A DNA stretch of 64,000 nucleotides from Marinicrinis sediminis (GCF_042685085.1 NZ_JBHUMM010000037.1:144405-208404), one strand, 5' to 3'; shown: positions 42,752-53,107, counted from the stretch's first letter. The notes: a model not told the origin generated them from the sequence alone. Translations and numbers: made by a program.

Positions 42752-45700
42752 TACCGATCACCTGCCTCTCCTTCTGATGGGTCCAGCTGTACTTTCGCCC
42801 ACACTTCCTCACGCTGCAGGCCATACAGCGAACGATAGTCATTTTGCTCAAACAATGGATCGAACTGGCAGACTGCGTGATACGGGCAAAATTGACATGG
42901 CGTTTTTTTGCCGAATTTGATCGGCTCAATACCGACCTCACCGTCCAGAATGCGCTCTCCCATCTCCTTGATCTGTCCCCGAATATATGAGCGTACTTGC
43001 TCCCACTGATCCAGGCTAAAGACAGAAGACGACTTGTAGAACGCACCGTCCGCCTTTACCGCAACAGGCAGCATGTCCGAATGCCCCTTGTCAAGCTGCT
43101 GGTCCATCTTCTGCACAACCTCCAGATCGGACAGCACCAGCCCCTTCATTTTGAATCGCTTGAAAATTTCCGTACGCGCCTCGTCCGCATTCAGGCCGTT
43201 CTGCTTTTGCAGCATGGGATGATGGACATGGAAATACAGCACGCCTGCCGGGTCTGCTTCTTGGCCAAGCCACTGCTGGGCATGCGTGACGACCACATCC
43301 AGATACGTCAGCAGCTGCAAGGAGAGGCCATAATACACTTCGGGCAGAAGCAGAGATCGGGAGCTGGATTTGTAATCAATGACTCTCAGCAACAGCTTGC
43401 CATCCCCCTGTGCCATATCTACACGGTCAATTCGTCCGAGAAGCTCCACCTGACCGCCATTTTCCAGATCAAATACCAGTGGAGGCAACGCCTGATTGGG
43501 CCCAAATCCGATCTCCATGCCCACTGGTGAAAACGAGCCTCTGCGCGCCTGTTCCCCCAGTACAGCGGATGCCTTGCCGACAATTTCTTTCAGCTTCTTG
43601 GATATAAAATGATAGCGTTTGGAGCTTAGCAGGATTTCACTTTGCAGCTTCGGAGACAGATGCTCAACCGCCTTGACAGCTTCTTCATAACACTGCGCTG
43701 TCGTCAATTGTCCCCATTCAATCTCGCGTTTTTGGAGATCGACGGCAATATAAGTGAGCGCCGCATGAAACAGCTCCCCGATATCCGGTGCCTCGAGCCG
43801 GTAAACCTTCCGCTCCTTCAGTTTCAATCCATAGCTCGCAAAATGAGCAAACGGACAGGAAGCAAATCGCTCCATTCTCGACACACTGGCACGAAGTCGT
43901 TTGCCATAGAGCTTGCGACTGGTCTCTCTGGCAAGCGGCTTCTCCTGGTTGGCATAGAACAGTCCGATCATTTTCTGACGCAGCCTCTCTTGCCATTGCG
44001 GATCGCTGGCGTACCAGTTGTAGACATCCCACCACAGATCGTGAATCTCTTCTCCCCGCATCCATCTGCGCAGCTGAACGACGAGAAAGGACATGGCTGA
44101 ATCGGGACTGGACAGGAAGGACAACAATTGGTGAAGTGTTTCATTCATATCCGGCTCCTGCACCTTCAGTTGGGTCTCCACCATCGGAAACATGCGCTGC
44201 AACCGTCTGATAACCTCAGACGGGAGCAGGGACTTGCCCTCCCCGTCAGCAAACGGGTAAGACATGTACAGGCATCGGGAAGGAACCGTCAGCGCCGTAT
44301 AAATCAGAAACTGTTCATCAAGCAATCTGCGTTTGCTCGTTGGAGCCAGCTCCACCCCTTGCTCCAGCAACCACTCCCGCTCCTGCTCACTGATCATGCC
44401 ATCCTCCGTGAGCTTGGCTGGCAGCACGCCGTCATTGGCCCCGATAATAAACACAGCCTGTACCTCACCTGGGCGAGTCCGGTCAAAACTGCCCAGTGTC
44501 ACCTGGTCAAGCGCGGGCGGCACCAGCGCCAGTTTCATGCTCTCGAGTCCTGTCGTCAATAGCTGGGAGAACCACTCCAGCGTCATTTCCTCGGCTCCCA
44601 GCACCTCAACCATCTGATCCATGACATCGATGACACTGTTCCATACTTGAAGATGCTCTCTGGCTTTTTCCGGCATGCCCTGCTCGGCTGCCTGATGGCT
44701 CCATCTCTCCAGTCGGGCCTGCACCTGTACCTCTTCGAGAAACACATACAGCGCATGAACTTGAGCCTGCGCGGTTTTCGCCCGCTTCATCCGCTTTTGC
44801 AAAGCAAGAAGGGGAAGACGCACCTGTTCCCGGTAGCGATGAATGCGAGAGAGAAACTTGCGCTCGGCTTCATCTTGTTCTTTCTCATCCGACTCATCTG
44901 AGATAGCGGACATCCGGTAACGGAAACGCCACGGGTCATCATCCAGCCAGCGACTGCCCTGAATGCCAAAAGCCAGCACATAGTTTTCCAGCTCGTCCAT
45001 TCCTCTGCGGGCCATCAGTTCCCACGAATCGGAATCCAAATTCTCACTGCCTGCTTCCTTGTCCTCGAACGAGGCAAACCAGGCCTGCTGCCCGGTGGAC
45101 GATGGCTCCTCTGCAGCCAGTTGTTCATATTCATGCCGGTTTAGCGGCAGCAAAAAATCCGTTTTCACACAGCGAAATACGGCTTCATACTTCCAGTTGC
45201 GCTGAATGACCTCCAGCGCAGACAAAATAAGCTCAATGACCGGATGCTGCATCACCGATCGCGTCTGATCCAGAAAATACGGGATATCATACTTGTCCAG
45301 CGCATCTGTCAGCAAATCCTCGTCATGAGCCAAGTTTCGGGAGAGAACCGTCATGTCCTGCCAGCGCATCCCTTCCTCACGGGCCAGTCGAACCATCTCC
45401 CGCGCAACCGCCTCTGCTTCCGCCTTCGGATTGGCAGCCGCATAAATCTGAATCGGCAGCTTCTGCTCGCCGATCTGATCCGCTCCTAGCAACGCCTGTC
45501 CCTGATAGGGCTTGCGTGCGTCATAATGCGCTTCCAGATGAGCAAGCAGCGGTTCATCGCGAAAACGAGGTGGAACCGTACCCGGATCAGACAGAAATCG
45601 AATCGGCTTTTCCGCAATGCCATGCTCCTGCATCATCTGCTTCAGCCGCAGCATCGTCACAGCGGTGGGGTGAAACAAATCCAGTTCATGCAACTGCGCT

Positions 45701-46440
45701 TCTGATTCATACCGCTTGTCCGTGCAAAGGGTGATCGTCACGCAGCGACATGTCTGCATCAGTGCGAGCAGGACGGCATATTCCTGTGGGGTAAAGCCGT
45801 GAAAACCGTCGATCCAAATCTCTGCTTCCTGGAGATAAGCCGAATCCCCTACTTGCTCGGTCAGTCGGTTCAGTGCTTCATCTCCGTCCAGATAGGAGGA
45901 GACGAGCAGCGATTCATATTTTTCCATGATCAGCGCAAGATCCTGGAGCTTGCGTGCGAATCCGGCATCCTGTCTGCGGGTGATATCCGATGACTGGTTC
46001 AGCTTGTCCAGCAGGGCATGAAGACGATCCGGTTTCACCGCATATCGCTTGCATTCATCAAACAGTTCCAGCGTTTGCTCCAGCAAACCCATTTGCTCGG
46101 AAGAAGTCCGAAGATGAACCAGCTCCTGCTCATGCTGTTTCATCACATAATGAAGCAGCATCGTCTTGCCGAGATCATCAATAGGCGGCTGCGCAATGCC
46201 CCCCGTCTCCTGCATAACCCGGTAAGCCAGACGACGAAAGCTGAGCACCTGGGCCCGTGCCATACCCTGCAGACCCATCCGTGCCGTCAGTGCAAGCTCA
46301 CCCTGGAAACTCGCCTGCTCCGGTACCAGATAGATGAGCGGGCTGCCTAAAGGCTTGTCCTTCAGTTTTTCCGTTATTTCCGTCAGCACCGTGTAGGTCT
46401 TGCCGCTGCCGGCTCTCCCCGCAATCAATTGAACCGTCAC
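42751..46440 (-). CDS. addB: AddAB helicase-nuclease subunit B
   Basis: A 1229-residue AddB. The N-terminal ATP site is IAGRAGSGKTYTVLTEI; the C-terminal nuclease has LLRVIDYKSSSRSL; iron-sulfur ligands appear as ERFASCPFAHFASYG and the end motif TPCQFCPYHAVCQFDP. The AddB nuclease cuts the 5'-ended strand and the inactive helicase part reads Chi. Translation begins at GTG (46440) with AAGGGGG upstream. It follows the rlmI-like gene by 23 bp. Confidence 0.96.
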   Translation of the reverse strand: MTVQLIAGRAGSGKTYTVLTEITEKLKDKPLGSPLIYLVPEQASFQGELALTARMGLQGMARAQVLSFRRLAYRVMQETGGIAQPPIDDLGKTMLLHYVMKQHEQELVHLRTSSEQMGLLEQTLELFDECKRYAVKPDRLHALLDKLNQSSDITRRQDAGFARKLQDLALIMEKYESLLVSSYLDGDEALNRLTEQVGDSAYLQEAEIWIDGFHGFTPQEYAVLLALMQTCRCVTITLCTDKRYESEAQLHELDLFHPTAVTMLRLKQMMQEHGIAEKPIRFLSDPGTVPPRFRDEPLLAHLEAHYDARKPYQGQALLGADQIGEQKLPIQIYAAANPKAEAEAVAREMVRLAREEGMRWQDMTVLSRNLAHDEDLLTDALDKYDIPYFLDQTRSVMQHPVIELILSALEVIQRNWKYEAVFRCVKTDFLLPLNRHEYEQLAAEEPSSTGQQAWFASFEDKEAGSENLDSDSWELMARRGMDELENYVLAFGIQGSRWLDDDPWRFRYRMSAISDESDEKEQDEAERKFLSRIHRYREQVRLPLLALQKRMKRAKTAQAQVHALYVFLEEVQVQARLERWSHQAAEQGMPEKAREHLQVWNSVIDVMDQMVEVLGAEEMTLEWFSQLLTTGLESMKLALVPPALDQVTLGSFDRTRPGEVQAVFIIGANDGVLPAKLTEDGMISEQEREWLLEQGVELAPTSKRRLLDEQFLIYTALTVPSRCLYMSYPFADGEGKSLLPSEVIRRLQRMFPMVETQLKVQEPDMNETLHQLLSFLSSPDSAMSFLVVQLRRWMRGEEIHDLWWDVYNWYASDPQWQERLRQKMIGLFYANQEKPLARETSRKLYGKRLRASVSRMERFASCPFAHFASYGLKLKERKVYRLEAPDIGELFHAALTYIAVDLQKREIEWGQLTTAQCYEEAVKAVEHLSPKLQSEILLSSKRYHFISKKLKEIVGKASAVLGEQARRGSFSPVGMEIGFGPNQALPPLVFDLENGGQVELLGRIDRVDMAQGDGKLLLRVIDYKSSSRSLLLPEVYYGLSLQLLTYLDVVVTHAQQWLGQEADPAGVLYFHVHHPMLQKQNGLNADEARTEIFKRFKMKGLVLSDLEVVQKMDQQLDKGHSDMLPVAVKADGAFYKSSSVFSLDQWEQVRSYIRGQIKEMGERILDGEVGIEPIKFGKKTPCQFCPYHAVCQFDPLFEQNDYRSLYGLQREEVWAKVQLDPSEGEAGDR

Positions 46441-46463
46441 GGTTATTCCCCCTTCTTGCCTGA

Positions 46464-47849
46464 TTATTTTCGGGTTCGCACCTCGAACACTGCAAATTTC
46501 AGATAATGGCCTTCATCGACACCCTGAATTCTCGGATGATCCTTGCCAGCCCCATCAAAATGGATGAGTCTCAGCTGCTTGCCCGCATCCACGGCCGCCG
46601 CTTCAATCGTTGCTAAAAATACATCCGGCGCGACATGGAAGGAACAACTGGCCGTTACCAGATAGCCTCCCTCATTCACCAGCTTCATGCCATGCAGATT
46701 AATATCCTTGTATCCTCTGCATGCACTCTCTATCGCTTTTCGGTTTTTGGCAAAGGCAGGCGGGTCGAGAATGACCACATCCCACGTTCTGCCTTCCTCC
46801 GTCAAAGGCTTGGACGTATCCACCTTTTCTGCCCCCTGCTGAAGCAGTCTTGCTCTGCGTTGCTTCTCATCGACCACCTTTGCATGACGGCGCAGATATT
46901 CAAAGGCATCCTCCACCACAAACTCAACCCGATCCTCGAACCCGTTGCGCTGCACATTCTGCTTGGCCGTCTCAATGGCGTGAGCCGACACGTCCAGACA
47001 AGTGACCTTCTTCGCACCGTACTGACAGGCGTGCAGCGTAAAACTGCCCGTATGGGCAAAGCATTCCAGGACCGTAGCGCCATCCCAGTAAGGAAATTGC
47101 ACCACTTTTCCATTTTTGTTGACAGGGACCGATTGTATGTCCCCATCGATCTCCATCTCCTGCAACTGAATGCCGCTGCGTTCTCCCCAGCCGCGAACCA
47201 GATGCTGCAAAAAGGCGCGATTTTCCCGCTGATCGAAAAAATAGCCTGTCTTCTGTCCCTGCTCAATGTCTACCTGCATCGGGATGCCGTTCTCTTCAAT
47301 CTCCACCCATCTTTCAGCCGTGCCATACAGCAATCCGGTTCGCTGCTCCAGTCCTTCCAGCTCTCTCACCGGCACATCACTTCGTTCATAAATCCCCTTC
47401 GGTTCGTATACATTCACGAATGCTTTCAGCAAGATCTCTCTATGCGCTTCCATGCCCATCGACAGAATCTGAACGACCAGCACGTCTGCAAATTTATCCA
47501 CGACCAGACCCGGCAGGAAATCCGCCTCGCCATACACCGCGCGGAAGGAAGTCTGATCTGGCAAGAAACGCTCTCTCAGACGCTTGGCCTCCCGAATTCT
47601 GGTTTCAAAAAAAGCAGCATCCATCTCTTGAAGCGGCTCATAACTGATGACACGGACCCGGATCTGTGAATGGGGGTTGTAATAGCCTGTCGCCAGAAAA
47701 TGTCCGTGATGATTGTACACATGGACCAACTGACCTGGCTCTGCCTCTCCGGTGATCTGCTCGATCTCATTGCCAAAAATCCAGGGATGTCCCTGCTCCA
47801 CTCTCTTTTTGCGTTTTTGTTTCATCATGACCTGTGCCATTGTTGTCAT
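46464..47849 (-). CDS. RlmI-family rRNA cytosine-C5 methyltransferase
   Basis: A 461-residue SAM-dependent methyltransferase with an N-terminal PUA domain (RVEQGHPWIFGNEI), an RlmI-like middle part (FRAVYGEADFLPGLVVDKFAD), cofactor fold VLECFAHTGSFTLHACQYGAKKV and catalytic region DVVILDPPAFAKNR. RlmI methylates a 23S rRNA cytosine; the exact target of Firmicute homologues is less certain. An unusual ~30-residue insertion (IQLQEMEIDGDIQSVPVNKN) precedes the cofactor fold. It heads the addBA-sbcDC block. Confidence 0.85.
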   Translation of the reverse strand: MTTMAQVMMKQKRKKRVEQGHPWIFGNEIEQITGEAEPGQLVHVYNHHGHFLATGYYNPHSQIRVRVISYEPLQEMDAAFFETRIREAKRLRERFLPDQTSFRAVYGEADFLPGLVVDKFADVLVVQILSMGMEAHREILLKAFVNVYEPKGIYERSDVPVRELEGLEQRTGLLYGTAERWVEIEENGIPMQVDIEQGQKTGYFFDQRENRAFLQHLVRGWGERSGIQLQEMEIDGDIQSVPVNKNGKVVQFPYWDGATVLECFAHTGSFTLHACQYGAKKVTCLDVSAHAIETAKQNVQRNGFEDRVEFVVEDAFEYLRRHAKVVDEKQRRARLLQQGAEKVDTSKPLTEEGRTWDVVILDPPAFAKNRKAIESACRGYKDINLHGMKLVNEGGYLVTASCSFHVAPDVFLATIEAAAVDAGKQLRLIHFDGAGKDHPRIQGVDEGHYLKFAVFEVRTRK

Positions 47850-48019
47850 CTGTCATCGATTCTCCTTTTCAAAGTATGCTGGACATCGTGCCGTTTCGAA
47901 TGAGATAAAAACTTTGTTTTTCTGCTATGTACATTTCAGCCGCATGGCTGGACATGCACATTCATATATATGAACCAAACCTTGCCTGTGGCAATCGCTG
48001 ATAAAGGAGCCTGTCCGCT

Positions 48020-49015
48020 ATGTTCCATTCTATCATGATCCCACTCTGTATGGGATTGTCCGTTTTTTTGTTCGGGATGAAATTGATGGAACTTGCCCTC
48101 TTCTACTGGGCAGGCAACATCCTGAAATACGTATTGAAACGATTCACTGCCACACCGCTGAGAGGCCTGCTCACAGGCGGCTGCATGACGGCCCTCCTGC
48201 AAAGCGGCAGCGCCATTACGGCTATTTCTATCGGTCTGGTCAATACGGGTCTGCTGAGCTTCCCCCGTACACTGGGCATTATTCTCGGTACCAATATTGG
48301 AGCCGCCATCACAACCGAACTGATCGGCCATCCGGTCAGCCGTTCTGCGGTGCCGCTGCTGCTCTTTGCTTGCGGGAGCTGCACGGTCGCCATCGTACTG
48401 TCTGTGCTCCACCAGCTGTTGTCCGCTCGAAGACCACACAGACTTCCCGTCTCCTCATTCGTTCATGCCAGTTTATTTGGCTCCATTGCACTGGCAGGCT
48501 TTTCCTGTGTCCTGCTGGGTATGGAACAGATGAGCACGATTGGAATTGCCTTGCAGCATACCGGTTTTTTTATCTGGTTTCTGGAACTTGCCCAGCGCAG
48601 TCTGCTGCTCGGCCTGCTCGCGGGCATTTGTCTGACTGCCGTCATTCAGAGCAGTTCGGCTTCCATCGCGATTACGATGGGACTTGCCTCCGTGCAGGCG
48701 ATCTCCTTCGAGCTGGGCATGGCCATCATCATGGGGGCCAATATCGGGAGCTGTGTGACCGGATTTATCGCCAGTATTGGCGGCAGCCGCTCCGGTCAAT
48801 TTGTCGCCTGGTCTCATTTTTTTCTTAATGCTGGCGGGGCCCTCCTTTTCTTTCCGCTCATTCCTTTGCTCAGCCAGCAGGTTATGTGGTCAGCAGACAG
48901 CCCCTCCGATCAACTCGCTCATTTCCAGACGTTGTTCAACGTCATCTCTTCTCTGCTTGTGCTACCCCTGTGCTATTTGCCCGTTTGGCGGAAGGAAGCT
49001 GCATCCAGAATTTGA
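48020..49015 (+). CDS. Na/Pi-cotransporter family protein
   Basis: A 331-residue membrane protein of the NptA/PhoU-less short type. The internal repeat characteristic of the family appears twice: ALLQSGSAITAISIGLVNTG with LGTNIGAAITTELIG, and AVIQSSSASIAITMGLASV with MGANIGSCVTGFIAS. It likely takes up phosphate with sodium, though some members carry other anions. AAAGGAG precedes the ATG. It is convergent with mtaB and divergent from the rlmI-like gene. A perfect 18-bp palindrome (49008-49025) covers the stop codon. Confidence 0.88.
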   Translation: MFHSIMIPLCMGLSVFLFGMKLMELALFYWAGNILKYVLKRFTATPLRGLLTGGCMTALLQSGSAITAISIGLVNTGLLSFPRTLGIILGTNIGAAITTELIGHPVSRSAVPLLLFACGSCTVAIVLSVLHQLLSARRPHRLPVSSFVHASLFGSIALAGFSCVLLGMEQMSTIGIALQHTGFFIWFLELAQRSLLLGLLAGICLTAVIQSSSASIAITMGLASVQAISFELGMAIIMGANIGSCVTGFIASIGGSRSGQFVAWSHFFLNAGGALLFFPLIPLLSQQVMWSADSPSDQLAHFQTLFNVISSLLVLPLCYLPVWRKEAASRI

Positions 49016-49029
49016 ATTCAAATTCAAAA

Positions 49030-49051
49030 ATACCGCCACAACGGGCGGTAT
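49030..49051. terminator. Bidirectional terminator between the Na/Pi gene and mtaB
   Basis: ATACCGCC and GGCGGTAT form an 8-bp stem; TCATTTT follows on the plus strand and ATTTTTG on the minus strand. It separates two convergent genes. Confidence 0.9.
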
Positions 49052-49066
49052 CATTTTCAGTCATCC

Positions 49067-50431
49067 TTAGCTGATCATTTGCTTGGTCTGTCCGGCTGCG
49101 GACTTGGACGGGTGCTCCAGCACTCGTACCAGCACACCTCTATTTTCATTGACGCCTGTCTGCTCGATTTTCACGCGGCAGATTTGTCCGATCAGGTCTG
49201 TTGATCCTTCGAAGACGACATTCAGATAGTTGTCCGATGTTCCCATGATCAGGCCACTGTCCGGCGCTCCCTTGTATGTTCTTTCAGGAACGACTTCCAC
49301 AACCTCGCCCTCGAACTTGCGCGCATAAGCCAGCTGCATTTGCTCCGACAAGTCGATCAGTTCATGGACCCGACGATTTTTCTCTTCCTCGTCGATCTGG
49401 TCCTCCATCCGTGCGGCAGGCGTGCCGGTCCGTTTCGAATACGGGAAGACGTGCATTTCTGCAAACTGCAGCTCTTTCATGAACTGGTAGCCCGCTTCAA
49501 ACATCTCCTCCGTCTCACCTGGAAAGCCGACGATCACATCCGTCGTAATGGCAACTTGCGGCATCGCTTCATGGATGCGCTGAATCTTCTCTGCAAACTC
49601 CGCGGTCGTGTATTTGCGGCGCATGCGCTTGAGCACCTCATCATGGCCTGCCTGAAGCGGAATGTGTAGATGACGGCACATTTTCTCCGAGCTGTTCAGC
49701 ACCTCGATCATCCGCTCGTCAATCTGACTGGCTTCGATGGAACTAATCCGAATGCGCTCCAGCCCTTCAATTTTGTCCAGATCCCACAGCAGATCGGTCA
49801 GATCATAATTTTCGAGATCATCCCCGTATCCTCCTGTGTGGATGCCGGTCAGCACGATTTCCTTGAACCCGTTGCCAACCAGCTCCCTCGCCTGCTCCAG
49901 CACACTTTCCGGCTTGCGGCTGCGGCTCAGTCCGCGTGTCCATGGAATGATGCAGAACGTGCAGAAGTTGTTGCATCCATCCTGAATCTTCAGGAAAGCG
50001 CGTGTGCGATCCTGAAATTCCGGCACGTGCAGCTCTTCAAATTCCCGGTTTTTCATAATATTGTGCACGGCGTTAATCGGTTGACGCTCACGCTGAAACT
50101 GCTCCACATAGGTCAGAATCTTGTCTCGATCCTGGGTACCGACGACAAGATCGACCCCGGCAATATCCAGGATTTCTGCGGGTGCCGTCTGGGCATAGCA
50201 TCCGGTTACGGCAATAACCGCATCCGGATTTCGTCTGATCGCTCTGCGAATGATCTGACGGCTTTTTTTGTCTCCGGTATTCGTCACGGTACAGGTATTG
50301 ATAATATACACATCGGCCTCTGCCTCAAAATCGACTTGCTCATAGCCCGCTTCCTTGAACATATGGCCAATGGCTTCCGTATCATAAAAATTCACTTTAC
50401 AACCCAATGTATGAAATGCAACTGTTGGCAT
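49067..50431 (-). CDS. mtaB: tRNA t6A37 methylthiotransferase MtaB
   Basis: A 454-residue radical SAM methylthiotransferase that converts t6A to ms2t6A at tRNA position 37. It begins FHTLGCKVNFYDTEAIGHMF (first cluster Cys), has INTCTVTNTGDKKSRQII and VTGCYAQTAP, the radical SAM motif GCNNFCTFCIIPWTRG, and a C-terminal TRAM domain (EVVEVVPERTYKG). The start overlaps the rsmE stop by one base (TAATG). Same prmA-rsmE-mtaB series as Bacillus subtilis yqeTUV. Confidence 0.95.
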   Translation of the reverse strand: MPTVAFHTLGCKVNFYDTEAIGHMFKEAGYEQVDFEAEADVYIINTCTVTNTGDKKSRQIIRRAIRRNPDAVIAVTGCYAQTAPAEILDIAGVDLVVGTQDRDKILTYVEQFQRERQPINAVHNIMKNREFEELHVPEFQDRTRAFLKIQDGCNNFCTFCIIPWTRGLSRSRKPESVLEQARELVGNGFKEIVLTGIHTGGYGDDLENYDLTDLLWDLDKIEGLERIRISSIEASQIDERMIEVLNSSEKMCRHLHIPLQAGHDEVLKRMRRKYTTAEFAEKIQRIHEAMPQVAITTDVIVGFPGETEEMFEAGYQFMKELQFAEMHVFPYSKRTGTPAARMEDQIDEEEKNRRVHELIDLSEQMQLAYARKFEGEVVEVVPERTYKGAPDSGLIMGTSDNYLNVVFEGSTDLIGQICRVKIEQTGVNENRGVLVRVLEHPSKSAAGQTKQMIS

Positions 50432-51210
50432 TACTCAGGTCCTCCCATCTCATCAAATTCATACAGGATACACGCTAAAGCGGCCATCGCCGCAGTCTCG
50501 GTTCGCAATATACGCTTGCCGAGTGTAATCCAGCTGGCGCGGTGCCTCTTCGCTTCCTCTGCTTCCGCTTCGGTAAAGCCGCCCTCAGGACCGACGATCA
50601 CCGCCACTTTCAGCCGTTCTGTCGCGGACCCGCTGTTCGACCATTTGGCGCGCAGCTCGCTCAGCATCGTGCGCAATCCCGCCCCGTCCGGCCGTTCATA
50701 ACAGAAATAGATCGCATCTGCAGGCTGAACAGCTTCCAGCATTTCCTTCCAGCTCAGCGGTCGCTCCATCACCGGGATACAGCTTCGGTGAGCTTGCTCT
50801 GCAGCTTCTTTTATAATTTTACGCCATCGTTCCAGGCGTTTGATTTCCTTCTTCGCATCGTACTGCACGATCGTGCGGGCAGACTGAAACGGAATAAACC
50901 GGGTCGCTCCAAGCTCGGTGCCTTTTTGGATGACCGTCTCCAGCTTATCCCCTTTCGGCAAGCTTTGGGCAATCCACACCTCGATCTGCGGCTCGCCTTC
51001 CAGCGCTCTTTCTTCCTCCACTCGTCCGGTTACCTTGCCCTTTTGAATGTCGGTAATGATCACAAGCCCCTCGCGCTGTTCACCGTCACTGACCCATATT
51101 TTCTCATCCACAGCCGCACGCATCACGTTCATCAGGTGATGGGCGTCATCTCCGGTCAAGGTCACGGTATCCGCTACCCATTGTTCCGGTGCAATCATAT
51201 ATCGCTGCAT
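50431..51210 (-). CDS. rsmE: 16S rRNA (uracil-1498-N3)-methyltransferase
   Basis: A SPOUT-class enzyme that methylates U1498 of 16S rRNA. It shows LTGDDAHHLMNVMRA at the N-terminal PUA-like part, ELGATRFIPFQSARTIVQ, VAVIVGPEGGFTEAEAEEA and TLGKRILRTETAAMAALACIL, the knot region. The frame opens at 51243; ATG at 51210 (MQRYMIAPEQW) fits the family start, with AAGGA about 12 bases upstream, though the earlier ATG codons cannot be excluded. Confidence 0.93.
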   Translation of the reverse strand: MQRYMIAPEQWVADTVTLTGDDAHHLMNVMRAAVDEKIWVSDGEQREGLVIITDIQKGKVTGRVEEERALEGEPQIEVWIAQSLPKGDKLETVIQKGTELGATRFIPFQSARTIVQYDAKKEIKRLERWRKIIKEAAEQAHRSCIPVMERPLSWKEMLEAVQPADAIYFCYERPDGAGLRTMLSELRAKWSNSGSATERLKVAVIVGPEGGFTEAEAEEAKRHRASWITLGKRILRTETAAMAALACILYEFDEMGGPE

Positions 51211-51310
51211 ACGTTCCGCTTTCCTTTCCATCAAAATCACCATGACATATATCGGCTACCCCTTATCTTACACCCCAAAACAGCCGTTCGCCAGTGATTG
51301 TCATGATCCA

Positions 51311-51997
51311 CTAGATACGGTTAAATATAACAAATCCGAATATCGACTCCATCACCACGTTCATGGCGTTAAAAATATCATATCGCAAGCTCAGAATCGG
51401 CTGCAGCACCTTGGTGTTGAGAGGCGGAATAAATACCACCAGCAGAAAAATAAATACCGCCCATTGCGATACCTGTGTCAGCTGCAATCGAACCGATCTG
51501 GGCACCACATCCTCCAAGATACGAAATCCGTCCAGCGGAGGAAGCGGGATCAGGTTAAATACAAACAGCAGCAAATTCAGATCAATCAAATAGCCGAGAA
51601 AGGTTTCAATCGCTTCAGCCCCGCCAGGTGACAGCGCGTCGTTCCACCCGAACTGAAAATAGAGATACATAAGTATTAGGCCCACAAACGCAATGATCAA
51701 ATTGCTGAGAGGTCCTGCAGCCGATACGATGACACTCATCATCCTGGGATTGCGGAAGTTGCTGCGGTTGACGGGCACGGGCTTCGCCCAGCCAAATCCC
51801 GCTAAAAAAATCAGCAGCGTTCCGAGTAAATCGAGATGAGCCATCGGATTGAGCGTCACACGCCCCTGACGGTACGCCGTGTCATCTCCGAATCGGTAGG
51901 CTACGTAGGCGTGGGCAAATTCATGCAGGGTAAAGGCAATCAGAATGACCAGGAATATAAACGGCAAGACGTCCAGATCAAAATGAAGAAAGGCCAT
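51311..51997 (-). CDS. Site-2-type membrane zinc protease (M50)
   Basis: A 228-residue membrane protease with about five to six membrane segments. The zinc site HEFAH (residues 25-29) lies in the first segment; the third ligand is in NLIPLPPLDGFRIL. Also typical are GRVTLNPMAHLDLLGTL and SAAGPLSNLIIAF. Short, PDZ-less members like this are common in Firmicutes and have unknown substrates. It lies 12 bp after prmA in the same operon. Confidence 0.9.
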   Translation of the reverse strand: MAFLHFDLDVLPFIFLVILIAFTLHEFAHAYVAYRFGDDTAYRQGRVTLNPMAHLDLLGTLLIFLAGFGWAKPVPVNRSNFRNPRMMSVIVSAAGPLSNLIIAFVGLILMYLYFQFGWNDALSPGGAEAIETFLGYLIDLNLLLFVFNLIPLPPLDGFRILEDVVPRSVRLQLTQVSQWAVFIFLLVVFIPPLNTKVLQPILSLRYDIFNAMNVVMESIFGFVIFNRI

Positions 51998-52009
51998 CGT
52001 CGCTCTCCC

Positions 52010-52987
52010 CTATCCTTTTCTTGCTATCAGCACAACCCAGTCCTCTTCGCGCTGTACATCATCAATATGAAATCCCTTTTGCTCCAGTACGGTGCACACC
52101 TCGGCTTCCTTGCTCCCGATAATGCCGGAAATGACATATACGCCATCCTGCTGGAGTACCTGATGGACATCATCTACAAAGCGCAGGATGATGTCAGCCA
52201 GTATGTTGGCAACGACGACACGCACCGGCAGACGTACTCCCAGCGTGGAAGACGCCTGTTCCTCCGTCTGATCATGGAAGACTTGAAGCAAATCACTCTC
52301 TCTGACCGTCACGTGATCCTGCATACCATTCAGACGCACATTTTCGTTTGCACTAGACACCGCTACCGGGTCCAGATCGATGGCCAGAACATGTGCAGCA
52401 CCCAGTTTCGCCGAAGCAACAGCCAGTATGCCCGAGCCAGTCCCTACGTCAATGACGTGATCACCAGGCTGAACCACCTGCTCCAGCGCCCGCAAGCAAA
52501 GGGAAGTTGTCGCATGTGTACCGGTTCCGAATGCCATGCCCGGGTCCATCTCCAGTACAATTTCCTCTGGTGCCGGCTCATACTGCTCCCAGGTCGGCTT
52601 GATCGTCAAGCGCTCTGAAACGCGAACCGGCTTGTAGTATTGCTTCCATGCAGTCGCCCAGTCCTCTTCATCTACCTGACGCACGGAAACCGTTCCTTTC
52701 CCGGCATCCAGCTCGAATTCCTGGAGGGATGCGACAAAGGTTTTGCACTGATCGACAATGGCGGAAACATCGGACAGATCAGAGAAATACCCCTTGATTT
52801 CCGCCTCACCCTCCGGAATATTGTTCAGCGGTTTTTCGTACCATTGTCCCAGAGAGGTATCCCGCTCCCGATCCAGCGAACCGGACTCTTCAATCGACAC
52901 TCCTCCGGCACCAAGCTCGTGCATATAATGAGAAATCGCCTCCGACGCTTCCTCGGTCGTGTATATGGTTATCTCATGCCACTGCAT
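52010..52987 (-). CDS. prmA: Ribosomal protein L11 methyltransferase
   Basis: A 325-residue PrmA that trimethylates ribosomal protein L11. N-terminal recognition domain: WHEITIYTTEEASEAISHYMHELGAGGVSIE. Catalytic fold: LEMDPGMAFGTGTHATTSLCL, VIDVGTGSGILAVASAKLGA, LAIDLDPVAV and VVANILADIIL. Ribosome binding site GGAGGTG. Upstream of the M50 protease and rsmE. In Bacillus subtilis prmA is next to dnaJ, which is absent here. Confidence 0.95.
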   Translation of the reverse strand: MQWHEITIYTTEEASEAISHYMHELGAGGVSIEESGSLDRERDTSLGQWYEKPLNNIPEGEAEIKGYFSDLSDVSAIVDQCKTFVASLQEFELDAGKGTVSVRQVDEEDWATAWKQYYKPVRVSERLTIKPTWEQYEPAPEEIVLEMDPGMAFGTGTHATTSLCLRALEQVVQPGDHVIDVGTGSGILAVASAKLGAAHVLAIDLDPVAVSSANENVRLNGMQDHVTVRESDLLQVFHDQTEEQASSTLGVRLPVRVVVANILADIILRFVDDVHQVLQQDGVYVISGIIGSKEAEVCTVLEQKGFHIDDVQREEDWVVLIARKG

Positions 52988-53107
52988 GAAGCCACCTCCA
53001 TTTTTCTATCCGTTCGAATGCCAGCCTAGCCACACTTTCGAGCGGAAACCATAACCTTCATTTTACTACAAAGCCATTGGAAAAGAAAAGAGACCGGCGA
53101 ATGCGAG

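Noticed and set aside
46635..47669. 344-residue plus-strand open frame opposite the rlmI-like gene
   Set aside because: Antisense shadow of a complete methyltransferase with intact motifs.
49008..49025. Perfect 18-bp palindrome over the Na/Pi gene stop codon
   Set aside because: AT-rich and adjacent to a stronger terminator; no reason to call it a regulator site.
49670..50701. 343-residue plus-strand open frame opposite mtaB and rsmE
   Set aside because: Spans two real overlapping genes on the other strand; no recognisable domain.
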